A stretch of 64,000 bases of DNA from Stentor roeselii (taxonomy: Eukaryota > Ciliophora > Heterotrichea > Heterotrichida > Stentoridae): NCBI GenBank assembly GCA_006503475.1, contig RSEH01000240.1:1-64000 (forward strand), given 5' to 3'. Of this stretch, positions 39,518 through 47,310 are shown one piece after another. The position numbers were made by a program, and so were the translations under genes. Position 1 is the first letter of the stretch; the number at the start of each line of letters is the position of its first letter. Under the pieces are notes generated by a model. That model was not told the origin of the DNA. It did not search any database and was given only the letters and a program-made list of their open reading frames with translations.

Positions 39518-40771
39518 TTAGTCTAGCTTTGTTATGTGAGAGATTCCGCAAACACAAGGACCGGAGATACAGTCAAAACAAACTGGCTTTCCACAACCTA
39601 GAATGAATTTTGAGTAGTTTTTTGAACATTTCTTGCAGAGGTACTTTCGGATGTTTTGGTTGTCTTCTTCGTTTGGAACTATCACTCGGTTCTCGATCCC
39701 TTCGAGAACTGAATCAGTTTCTGAGTTATGTTCATCGTGGTTTGACTTCTTTTCAGTGTAGTTATGGATAATGTCTACTTCATTTGATGGAGAATTTTCT
39801 TTGGAAGTGATTTGATTTAATTGGATTTTTTTTTCATGATTTTGAAGATTTTCTTCTGTTTGATTTAAGTTTTCTTCGGTTTTTTTTAGGGTTTGGGGAA
39901 TTTCGAGGTTTTCTTCATTGGACCAGATGTCTTTTTCTTCTTCTTCTTCAGGGTTTTCTTCTTTTAGGACTTGATGATCATAGTCTTCATTTTTGGAATC
40001 TTGTTTGTCGACTCGATGATGATCTCTGCGCCATTCGGAATCTTGAGGTCTTGAGGGATCTCTTCTGAAATCATCTTGAGGAGAGTCAGAATGTTTAAAA
40101 GTGCAAAGAGTCGGATTGCAACGAGGATTATTGCAAGGTTTGGTGCGGTAGGTATCATGATGATAACTTAATTCATTTTTAGTGTGAGAAAATCCGCAGC
40201 TGTCTCCTTTTGAGCAGAGGCTAGGGTCAGGTTGTCCTGAACTGAAAGCATGTCGACAAGGAATTCCTCGATACTGAAACTTCCTTTCATCCCTTCTCCT
40301 TTCACTCGGGTAATGAAAATAAGTGCAATTTTCCTGTTGACACTTGTAAGAGCATTCCTGAGTCTTATAAGTTTCCCTATCAAACCCTCTCGCCCAAACA
40401 TCTTTAGTCCTGACATCATGCTCATCATGTGCATAAGAGCAGAGGTCTCCTTTATTGCAATGTCCTTTGGTCTGTTTAAAATCACACATTTTCAATTTGT
40501 AGACAAGAGGGTGGAAAGAAGTTTCAAAAATCGAATGAGCATGAAGACAATTATCTCCATATCTGCAATTTTCATGTTCACAAGGCTTAGGAATATAATT
40601 CCACTTATTCCCAGCAGTCATGATAGGCACCCTCCTGCGATCAAAAGAATCATGATAGTTAAAACACATCCTTTTACAATCAGGGACTTGACATTTGTTG
40701 ACTTTAAACCGAGTCATGACTTCAAAGTGGTCATCAATTTCGTTCTGCAAGTAAAGAAATTCGTTCTTCAT
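39518..40771 (-). CDS. Unkempt-like CCCH zinc-finger protein with C-terminal RING-like motif
   Basis: 417 aa, ATG start. About five or six CCCH fingers lie in the first ~225 residues. The order and spacing match the Unkempt family: FKVNKCQVPDCKRMCFNYHD, RRRVP...KWNYIPKPC, CRYGDNCLHAHSIFE, FHPLVYKLKMC and CNKGDLCSYAHDEHDVR. These fingers bind UAG-containing RNA in animals. Residues ~245-370 are acidic and disordered. The end (CKKCSKNYSKFILGCGKPVCFDCISGPCVC; shown here as key cysteines) is a compact Cys cluster, like the C-terminal RING of Unkempt, though short of a full eight ligands in canonical spacing. Role: translation control, inferred. Confidence 0.85.
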   Translation of the reverse strand: MKNEFLYLQNEIDDHFEVMTRFKVNKCQVPDCKRMCFNYHDSFDRRRVPIMTAGNKWNYIPKPCEHENCRYGDNCLHAHSIFETSFHPLVYKLKMCDFKQTKGHCNKGDLCSYAHDEHDVRTKDVWARGFDRETYKTQECSYKCQQENCTYFHYPSERRRDERKFQYRGIPCRHAFSSGQPDPSLCSKGDSCGFSHTKNELSYHHDTYRTKPCNNPRCNPTLCTFKHSDSPQDDFRRDPSRPQDSEWRRDHHRVDKQDSKNEDYDHQVLKEENPEEEEEKDIWSNEENLEIPQTLKKTEENLNQTEENLQNHEKKIQLNQITSKENSPSNEVDIIHNYTEKKSNHDEHNSETDSVLEGIENRVIVPNEEDNQNIRKYLCKKCSKNYSKFILGCGKPVCFDCISGPCVCGISHITKLD

Positions 40772-40811
40772 TTTTATTTAAAAATGCAGAGTAAACTAGC
40801 TAACTAAGAGT

Positions 40812-41702
40812 TTAATGTCTCGGAAGGATCACGGGTCTTACTTGATTATCATCCTGGTTGATCACAGAAGAATTCTGAAAATGTTTGACCAGTTCCTTCA
40901 GCCCTTGAATCCTGGCATAAGCAATAGCACAGATTTTTTCTGAGTTAAACTTTTCCCATCTTTTTTCATTAAACTCGAGGAAAAACGCTGCAATGACTCG
41001 AAAATCAATGAAGTTTATAAAGGCATACCCGACATTGCACCTATTCTAAATGTTAGTTACCGTGAAGTCAATTGGAAGATAGAGGAAGTCATAAGTTCCT
41101 CGAAATTTCTTATCAATAGTCTGCAAAAGCATCTTTTGTGTATACTTATTCGGAATATTCTTAATCATCACAGTAGTCCTGCTATCCTGTCCATTTTTGA
41201 TCAAGTCAATTCTAACCACGTAGAACCTTTTTTCACTTTCCCCCAAAGGTCGCTTTTTAGGCTTTCCTCTTTCTCCTTGTTCTTCTCTGCTCGAGTCTTC
41301 AGTGCTAAGGTTAGTGATTCGATCTTTGCCCGTTTCCAGCTTTTTCTGACTTTCTTCAAGTCGTGATTCTTGCCTTTTGATTTCAGTGGCTCGGCTGTAC
41401 TTGTCGGCCAGGCTTTGCACTGACAAGGCTGTGGAGGCCAGTTTCGACTTTAAGAAGCTGGGAACTGGCAAAGCCCGAGGAGAAGGCTCGGTGTAAGTCT
41501 GGTTCAGTAAATCTGCGTTGGACGAGGAGAAGAAGTCGCCTATGAACGAGCCCTCTGTCTTCATTGAGGACGTGGAGGACTGAGAAAAATACGAAAATGA
41601 CTGGTCTTGCATACTTCTCGTTGGAGCCTCGAGATCTGGCTTTGGCGAACCTTCCTGTGCCAAGGATTGAAAGACCCGTAGTCGGCGATTGCGACGTTCC
41701 AT
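40812..41702 (-). CDS. Mei2-like RNA-binding protein, one 15-nt intron
   Basis: Exon 1 41702-41061, exon 2 41045-40812; 291 aa. Residues ~175-265 are the Mei2 C-terminal [30 protein letters not shown], then across the junction [12 protein letters not shown]. That last string is diagnostic of Mei2 RRM3 and only appears after removing the 15-nt intron; exon 1 alone would run into a stop 15 nt later. The first 170 residues are Ser/Arg/Glu-rich. Mei2 proteins bind non-coding RNA and promote meiosis in fission yeast and plants. Here the protein is reduced to the single C-terminal RRM. Confidence 0.92.
41046..41060 (-). other. 15-nt intron
   Basis: GTAACTAACATTTAG on the coding strand; removal rebuilds the Mei2 RRM core. 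A at position 10. Confidence 0.95.
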
Positions 41703-41831
41703 TGTTTATTTAAGTTTATCGATTGGAGGGAGTTTTAGAAAGAGAAAAGGCTTTTGAGGTGATGACTGAGTTTTAGGGAAAATGGATGGATTGGATAAGG
41801 CTTGATGTAGATAATTGAATTGGTTATAAGA

Positions 41832-42896
41832 ATGGAAGAAGAATTCGATGCACTTATTAAGAAGGCGAAGGAAGAGAACTCGGTTATTTCTTATCTTCGA
41901 TTGTTTCATGCGTATAAAATCAACTCTAAGTACTACTCGGCACAGCAGACTTTAGAAAGATGTTTAAGAAAAGTGACGCCGGTCCTTTCGGATCGACAGG
42001 AATCTGAATTTTCATTGAAACTTAAAAGTTTCGCAGATACTCTTGAGGACTTTAAACTTGTTCAACTCGTCGCAAGTCATGAGTTTTTTCTTGTTTATGG
42101 CTTGTTAGGTGAAGTCTTGCTGGTCTTGAAGAAACCTGAAGAATCTCTTGCTTATCTGATCAATGCATGTGAAGTATACTGCCCTACAAGTGACTTTAAC
42201 AGAAAGTTCTATCAAAATGTTGTTCTTGGAGGGATTTTAGAAGCTTTTATTTCAGTGATGATGAAATTTTTATATGCTAAAGACCATAGCCAGGCGATTC
42301 AATGGAAAGAAAACACTGACTGGCTACTCACTGTAATCGAGTCCTTACCTGACCCTTCTCAAAGAGCAGAAAAAGTCACCTTGTTGCTTAGTAACTACTT
42401 TTTCATTCTTTTCACCTGGTACGGCCGTGCAGAGGACTTTGAAAGATGTGAAAAAATCTCAGCAGGACTGGAAAACCCTGAAGTCCAGTTCGTGTTAAAC
42501 TACTATAAAAACAGAAAAACCGCAAAAAACATTGCAAGAGGACTCGTAATGAACTTCCCTGGAATCAGCTTGTATTGGACCTGGCTCGCACTCGCTGAAG
42601 ACGACTACAAAGCACGGGTCAATGCAGTGAATAAAGCAATTTCAATTGATAAAAGCAACTGGGCGGCATGGGTCACATTAGGAATCGTTCAAGCTAGTCG
42701 TGGAGACTTTCTTTCAGCGGCGAAGACTTGGAAAGTCGCTCATCATTTCAATCATACTGACCCGCAACTGTGGGTTTTGAATAGTTTTCTTTATAAAGAA
42801 GCAGGAAATATGAGGAAATCGTTGGAAAGCTTTAAAATCGCTTGTGACTTAGACCCTTCTTTATGGCTCACAATTGAATCTTATTTAGGTCTTTAA
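41832..42896 (+). CDS. TPR-like helical-repeat protein
   Basis: 354 aa from ATG 41832. Helix-turn-helix repeats throughout; the C-terminal two (WAAWVTLGIVQASRGDFLSA, LWVLNSFLYKEAGNMRKSLE) are plain TPRs. The pattern of TPRs of the type 'W.A...ALAEDDY' resembles proteasome-, anaphase-promoting-complex- or signal-recognition-type scaffolds, but I cannot assign one. Its TAA stop (42894-42896) overlaps the TAA of the convergent MKS1-like gene (42893-42895 on the other strand). Confidence 0.75.
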   Translation: MEEEFDALIKKAKEENSVISYLRLFHAYKINSKYYSAQQTLERCLRKVTPVLSDRQESEFSLKLKSFADTLEDFKLVQLVASHEFFLVYGLLGEVLLVLKKPEESLAYLINACEVYCPTSDFNRKFYQNVVLGGILEAFISVMMKFLYAKDHSQAIQWKENTDWLLTVIESLPDPSQRAEKVTLLLSNYFFILFTWYGRAEDFERCEKISAGLENPEVQFVLNYYKNRKTAKNIARGLVMNFPGISLYWTWLALAEDDYKARVNAVNKAISIDKSNWAAWVTLGIVQASRGDFLSAAKTWKVAHHFNHTDPQLWVLNSFLYKEAGNMRKSLESFKIACDLDPSLWLTIESYLGL

Positions 42897-43738
42897 TCGT
42901 AATGTCCTGTGACTGTTCTTTTGTCTTTTTCTCGCTCGATTAATTGCTTTCGCTTACGTTGTTCTCGCTTCCACTTCAGCTCTTTTTTCTGCTTCTTGTT
43001 GATTGTCTCGACCATCTCGACTTGTCGTAAAAGTTCTGTGTTGGTTTGGATTACGATGCTTAGCTGGAAATTTACTTTGCCTCCACTTTGAGTTCGGAAA
43101 CCGTATCGGTTGACTTGGGATTTTTCACCTAATTCATTCAGAACGAAGCTTTTTGAGAGTTCCCAGGGATCCTCCACTCGGACGCTTCCTCCTAGGTAAA
43201 AAGAATGGACTTCACTGTACAAGTCCTCAACCGGGCGACATGTAGGAATAGACAATTTATAAAATCCAGCCTGTGGCGGGAATTCAAGAAAGCCATAACC
43301 AAGTATCTTATGTTTTCCCCAAGAGTCCACACTATTGACCTTGATGCAAACTTTGGGCCACTCAGACAATAAAGCGCTATCCGATGCTCTTAAACTCCAA
43401 GCGAGTGGGAAGCTAAAATAAGAAACAGGTTTTCTTTTCTGCCCAAAGGGTATAGAACGAGAAGTATGAGTGATTGATTCCACCCTGTTTATTAAATCGC
43501 TTTGGTCCTCAGGTTGGATGCGCGGGTCGTCATAGTCCTCTGTGTTAAATTCCCATTCTTCTGAAGGCAGACGAGTTTCTAAAGATATGTAAATGTTGTC
43601 TTCTTCGAAGTTCTTCGCACTTGTCAATTCCCCCATGATGTAAACTTTAGCGCCACGAGGGTCAGGAGTGATGAACTGGTTACCTGCAAGGTTTTGTCGT
43701 AATTCGATTTCTTTTTGAATAAAGGCAAGTTCAGCCAT
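42893..43738 (-). CDS. MKS1: B9-domain protein, MKS1-like
   Basis: 281 aa, ATG start. A B9 domain spans roughly residues 30-230: FPLAWSLRASDSALLSEWPK, ILGYGFLEFPPQAGFYKL, PTCRPVEDLYSEVHSFYLGG and NRYGFRTQSGGKVNFQLSI. That last phrase matches MKS1 (RFGFRTETTGTVTFRL) better than B9D1 or B9D2. MKS1 builds the ciliary transition zone with B9D1/B9D2. The protein is about half the length of animal MKS1, lacking its N-terminal part, and ends with a basic Lys/Arg/Gln tail. Expected in a heavily ciliated cell. Stop overlaps that of the neighbour. Confidence 0.82.
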   Translation of the reverse strand: MAELAFIQKEIELRQNLAGNQFITPDPRGAKVYIMGELTSAKNFEEDNIYISLETRLPSEEWEFNTEDYDDPRIQPEDQSDLINRVESITHTSRSIPFGQKRKPVSYFSFPLAWSLRASDSALLSEWPKVCIKVNSVDSWGKHKILGYGFLEFPPQAGFYKLSIPTCRPVEDLYSEVHSFYLGGSVRVEDPWELSKSFVLNELGEKSQVNRYGFRTQSGGKVNFQLSIVIQTNTELLRQVEMVETINKKQKKELKWKREQRKRKQLIEREKDKRTVTGHYD

Positions 43739-43764
43739 TTAGGTTAAATTATAAATTGATTTTT

Positions 43765-44589
43765 TCATTGAAAATAAAGTTTCCTTGCTTTAATCAATGC
43801 GAGACCTTTGTAGTACTGCTTTATTTCAAAGTAGTATGAATAGTCACTCGCTTTTTGAAGCTCTTGAAGAAGAAGGTCTGCCGGTTGAGGAGTATTAAAA
43901 AAGTATTCTTCAGTTTTATTCAGAATTTCTGATACTGCTTGAAAAGCTACTACTTTGAAAAGTCTGGAACCATCATCTAGGATCAGCTCTACTTTGAAGT
44001 CAAGATTTGAAGAAATCACTTGGTTGCACTGGGTGCATCTTGATTGAACTCGCCAGGATTTTCGCTCTTCGGACCTGGGTGTATAAAAAAATCGACTGAT
44101 TTTCTCTGAGGACCCTGGAATACTTTCAGGAGGTAGAAATTTTCCTTTGAATTTAAGTATTTCTTCAGATGAAATACTCTTAATAGTAAGTATCGAGTTG
44201 GGGACCGGGTAAGGTCTCGGGTTTTCTACATATAGTCTAAGACTGTCACAAATGTTTTCTTGGTTTTCTTGTTTTTGCGAAATACTCAGCCCAATATTGC
44301 TTGAGTATACCAACTGAAATACGGCATTGTACATCTTGATTTTAGTTTTTTTGAACAGGAAGGTTTTGTTTTTTGTAAAATAGTTTTCGTATTTCTGACA
44401 AGCTGCATTGAAAAAAAAAACTTGACAACGAGTGCCCTCCTGGTCTATCGCATTCAAGTAAAAGTAACTCCCAATTTGATCCTTTTTCTGCTTTACAGGA
44501 GAAATCTCTTGAACATATAACGAAATTTCCCAATAGCTCGAGGAATTTAAAGCTTTTTCCAAAGAAATTCTATTTTTTTCACCCACCAT
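43765..44589 (-). CDS. RPA1-like OB-fold single-strand DNA-binding protein
   Basis: 274 aa. Residues ~18-115 are an OB fold (WEISLYVQEISPVKQKK, GSYFYLNAIDQEGTRCQVFF, KTFLFKKTKIKMYNAVFQLV), resembling RPA1 DNA-binding domain A or B with the usual 'I..L....W.I...V' start. Residues ~175-265 look like a second, diverged OB with one CxxC (RCTQCN), half of the zinc site of RPA1 domain C. It is under half the size of RPA1 (about 600 aa) and lacks the N-terminal protein-interaction domain. Could be a telomere or meiosis-specific RPA1 paralogue, of which ciliates have several. Confidence 0.72.
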   Translation of the reverse strand: MVGEKNRISLEKALNSSSYWEISLYVQEISPVKQKKDQIGSYFYLNAIDQEGTRCQVFFFNAACQKYENYFTKNKTFLFKKTKIKMYNAVFQLVYSSNIGLSISQKQENQENICDSLRLYVENPRPYPVPNSILTIKSISSEEILKFKGKFLPPESIPGSSEKISRFFYTPRSEERKSWRVQSRCTQCNQVISSNLDFKVELILDDGSRLFKVVAFQAVSEILNKTEEYFFNTPQPADLLLQELQKASDYSYYFEIKQYYKGLALIKARKLYFQ

Positions 44590-44658
44590 TTATAAAACTC
44601 GGATCAATTTGAACTCCTTAAGGGTCGATTAAGAATATTAAATTTTATTTCATCAACT

Positions 44659-45687
44659 TTATGAAAAACTCGACAAATTAAAATACTTCCTGTTGACAAC
44701 TCTGACATCATCCACCTTTGAGATCTCATCCAAGAACTCAATAAGTTTCAGCAGTTCCTGATCATTCCGATCACAGAACCAAGAAATGATCGGAATGCAG
44801 TTATCGATCTGATAAGCTGCACAATGCAAGGTGTTATCAATCAAAACCACATCTTTAATCCTTCTATTCGCGAAGATCCTCAAGTCTTTAATATAAAGTC
44901 CTTCAGAAACGATGCAGGACTCTCGATAAAACCTGGCATGTATCAAGTTATGGTCAGGGTCAAGATAGTCACAAACAACGTCAGCGTAGCAGCTGTGACT
45001 TGCAGTGAATATAAAAATTTCAAAGTTTTTGCTTAGTCTTTTCAAACATTCTTGAGCGAAAGGACGAATGTTGACTCCTGCTTCACAAAACTGACCTGTC
45101 GGCAGGCGGACTTCAAGGAAAACATCGGCAGGTTCTCCGTTGACACAACAATGAACAAGTGTTTCGTCTAAGTCGAAAATCAAGGTTTTTTTATCTTCAA
45201 AGCCAGGTTTTCTATTGATTAAAACTTTTTTGGACTTTAGTTGTTTCAGGTCGACTGGAGCGATGCTCTTCATTAGGTGCAAGGACTGAAGAGACTGATG
45301 CAGGAACTCGTCGTAAGGACCACTTTTTAAATGGCTTGGGTCTTGGCTGATGAAGTTTGAAATGTTGGAAAGCTTTTTTTTTACACTTTTCAGATTTTCA
45401 GGAATGGTTTTTATTTGTTTTAGGTTTAAAGAGTTTATTCTTGCTTGAGAAAAACGTCTGGAAAAATAGGTTATTGCATTTCCGCCTTTTGGTTTCACGC
45501 TTTGTGTTAATGATGTTTTTGTTGGAGTGTTGTTGATTTGTTTTAAGTTTTTTAAAATCTTTGGGGAACTTGTGTTTTTTACTGAACTTGGAAGACGCTT
45601 TTTAATGTCTTGGTCTTTTAGTCGGTTTTGGTATGGCAGTCGCCGGCCAGAGTCTTTTACTAGCATCTGGGATTGAGACCTGTTCAT
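44659..45687 (-). CDS. SCP/FCP1-type protein phosphatase
   Basis: 342 aa. The catalytic signature DLDETLVH occurs at ~169-176 (IFDLDETLVHCCVNG), the DxDx(T/V) nucleophile motif of HAD phosphatases in the CTD-phosphatase group. NIRPFAQECLKRLSKNFEIFIFTAS, YADVVCDYLDP and DVVLIDNT follow in the standard order. The N-terminal ~150 residues are basic and disordered. C-terminal regulators of RNA polymerase II CTD, or Dullard-like nuclear membrane phosphatases, are the relatives; no transmembrane helix is seen, so SCP type fits better. Confidence 0.92.
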   Translation of the reverse strand: MNRSQSQMLVKDSGRRLPYQNRLKDQDIKKRLPSSVKNTSSPKILKNLKQINNTPTKTSLTQSVKPKGGNAITYFSRRFSQARINSLNLKQIKTIPENLKSVKKKLSNISNFISQDPSHLKSGPYDEFLHQSLQSLHLMKSIAPVDLKQLKSKKVLINRKPGFEDKKTLIFDLDETLVHCCVNGEPADVFLEVRLPTGQFCEAGVNIRPFAQECLKRLSKNFEIFIFTASHSCYADVVCDYLDPDHNLIHARFYRESCIVSEGLYIKDLRIFANRRIKDVVLIDNTLHCAAYQIDNCIPIISWFCDRNDQELLKLIEFLDEISKVDDVRVVNRKYFNLSSFS

Positions 45688-45733
45688 TTTATGATATTTA
45701 CTGTGGAGGTAAAGAAAATACCATGATTAATAG

Positions 45734-46411
45734 TTATTCACCTGCTTGCATATTATACAAATCCAGAATAAGTTTGCGAATGCCATGAGTGGTAGCTAGA
45801 TTTGCCATAGTGCTATCTCCAAAAGTATCTAAAAAATTATTCCTAGTGATAATATCTCTGTCATTTCCCATGGTCATAATAAACTGAACATAAACATAAA
45901 AGATTTTCTGAGCCCTCTTCAACTTCTTATAATATTCATTAAGAGTATCAGTCATCTGCCTATCACTATGTTTTGCAAGGTCAATCATAACTTTAACGGA
46001 AACTTCAAACATATCACTAATCATCGCTTTGAACTCTTCGCCATCAATTTCTCCTGAGCAGTCCCTATCATAATTATTCATAAAAAGCTCTCCTTTTTCT
46101 TTAGGCGTTCCTTTTCCAAGCAAAATCCCGGAACAGACCATTTTTTTCAAAGGGTATCCCTTATCACCTTCTTCCAAGCTCTTTAAAAAATCACTTAAAG
46201 GCGGGTTTTTCATTGACGCAACAGAAATCTTAATAGTATCAAAAGCGACATCCAACTGTCGATGTCTGATGTAGTTCCCATGAGCGAAACGACTGAAGGC
46301 ATTGTCGATTTCTTTGCAGTCAATATTATCAAAACCCAGAAGTCTTTCTTGAGATTGAATGGTGGTTTCTTCATCCGCTTTAGAACTTTCTCGAGCCATT
46401 TCGCATCCCAT
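45734..46411 (-). CDS. EF-hand protein with possible lipidated N-terminus
   Basis: 225 aa, ATG start. One canonical EF-hand loop, DRDCSGEIDGEEF, at ~120-132 with Asp, Asp, Ser, Glu and terminal Glu ligands in place. It begins MGCEMARESS, allowing N-myristoylation and palmitoylation. The remainder is helical; a second, degenerate hand may lie near GNDRDIITRNNF. Not a standard calmodulin or centrin. Its ATG is 17 bp from that of the divergent 7TM receptor. Role: calcium-responsive membrane-associated protein, inferred. Confidence 0.82.
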   Translation of the reverse strand: MGCEMARESSKADEETTIQSQERLLGFDNIDCKEIDNAFSRFAHGNYIRHRQLDVAFDTIKISVASMKNPPLSDFLKSLEEGDKGYPLKKMVCSGILLGKGTPKEKGELFMNNYDRDCSGEIDGEEFKAMISDMFEVSVKVMIDLAKHSDRQMTDTLNEYYKKLKRAQKIFYVYVQFIMTMGNDRDIITRNNFLDTFGDSTMANLATTHGIRKLILDLYNMQAGE

Positions 46412-46428
46412 TTTTATTATTTTCCATC
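46412..46428. promoter_or_regulatory. 17-bp gap between divergent start codons
   Basis: ttttattattttccatc is all that separates the ATG of the EF-hand gene (minus) from the ATG of the receptor gene (plus). Both 5' leaders or promoter contacts must overlap coding sequence or be almost absent. Confidence 0.7.
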
Positions 46429-47304
46429 ATGGTCGAAGGCATCTCTGACTCGGAGCTCGGAACAGTTTACTTAATCAACGCCGTTGCTAGTGTCTTGTCA
46501 ATCCTCGGATGTCTGTTTATTATTTTCATGTACACTTGCTGCAGAGAACTAAAAAAACTCGCTTTTAGGATTATTGCAATTTTAAGTGCTTTTGACTTGT
46601 TGAACGCGATTTCTTTTATTATACCGACTTATGGCTCAGGGATTCAGGACTTTAGCTGTTTTTTTCAAGGCTTTTTGATGAATTTTTCGTCGTTCGCTGC
46701 GGTTTTGTGGGCAAGTTTTGTGGGAATCACTTTGTACCTGGTGTTTGTAAGAGGATACACGAATATACCTAAAGTAATGAAGTGGTACTTTTTCTTTGAT
46801 TTACTTGCTTCGGCGCTTTTGGCAACGATTCCTTATTTTATGGAACATGAAGTGAATGAAGGTTATTGCTGGCTTTACAGAGGTCATAGCAAGAAAAAGT
46901 ACTTTTTAAGATTTATGAGCTTTTTAGTACCGTTGTGGGGAATCATTTTTGTTAATATCTACTTGTTTATCAGTGTTTTTCGCACTTTGAGAGAGTCTGA
47001 AGGAGGTGAAATCGCTATTTCTAGAAGGAAACTTAGTGTTAAAATAGGAATTTACCCTGTTATTATTGTTGCTTGTTATATGCCGTATACTATTAAAGGT
47101 GTTATGGAGATTCAGGATGGATTTGATTCGGATAGACTTGAGTATAAACTGACGATAATCACTGGTGTTATCAGATGTTTGATCGGTTTGTTTAATGCCA
47201 TTGCTTATGGATTCACGAAAAAGGTGAAAAATATTATAAGGAAAAAAATTTGCTTTTCTGGGGAGAATACACCTAGTACGCTACTCACTGAATACAAGAC
47301 TTAA
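46429..47304 (+). CDS. Seven-helix receptor, cAMP-receptor-like
   Basis: 291 aa. Seven hydrophobic segments at ~12-36, 45-65, 75-98, 110-132, 150-175, 203-222 and 236-258. The layout (short N-terminus, CRELKK after helix 1, DLLNAIS in helix 2, YCWLYRG before helix 5, short basic tail) resembles the Dictyostelium cAMP-receptor / GPR-like family, class E. Cys80 region (DFSCFFQGF) and YCW could form the usual disulphide. Ligand unknown. TAA stop 6 bp before the convergent ligase stop. Confidence 0.78.
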   Translation: MVEGISDSELGTVYLINAVASVLSILGCLFIIFMYTCCRELKKLAFRIIAILSAFDLLNAISFIIPTYGSGIQDFSCFFQGFLMNFSSFAAVLWASFVGITLYLVFVRGYTNIPKVMKWYFFFDLLASALLATIPYFMEHEVNEGYCWLYRGHSKKKYFLRFMSFLVPLWGIIFVNIYLFISVFRTLRESEGGEIAISRRKLSVKIGIYPVIIVACYMPYTIKGVMEIQDGFDSDRLEYKLTIITGVIRCLIGLFNAIAYGFTKKVKNIIRKKICFSGENTPSTLLTEYKT

Positions 47305-47310
47305 ATTATG

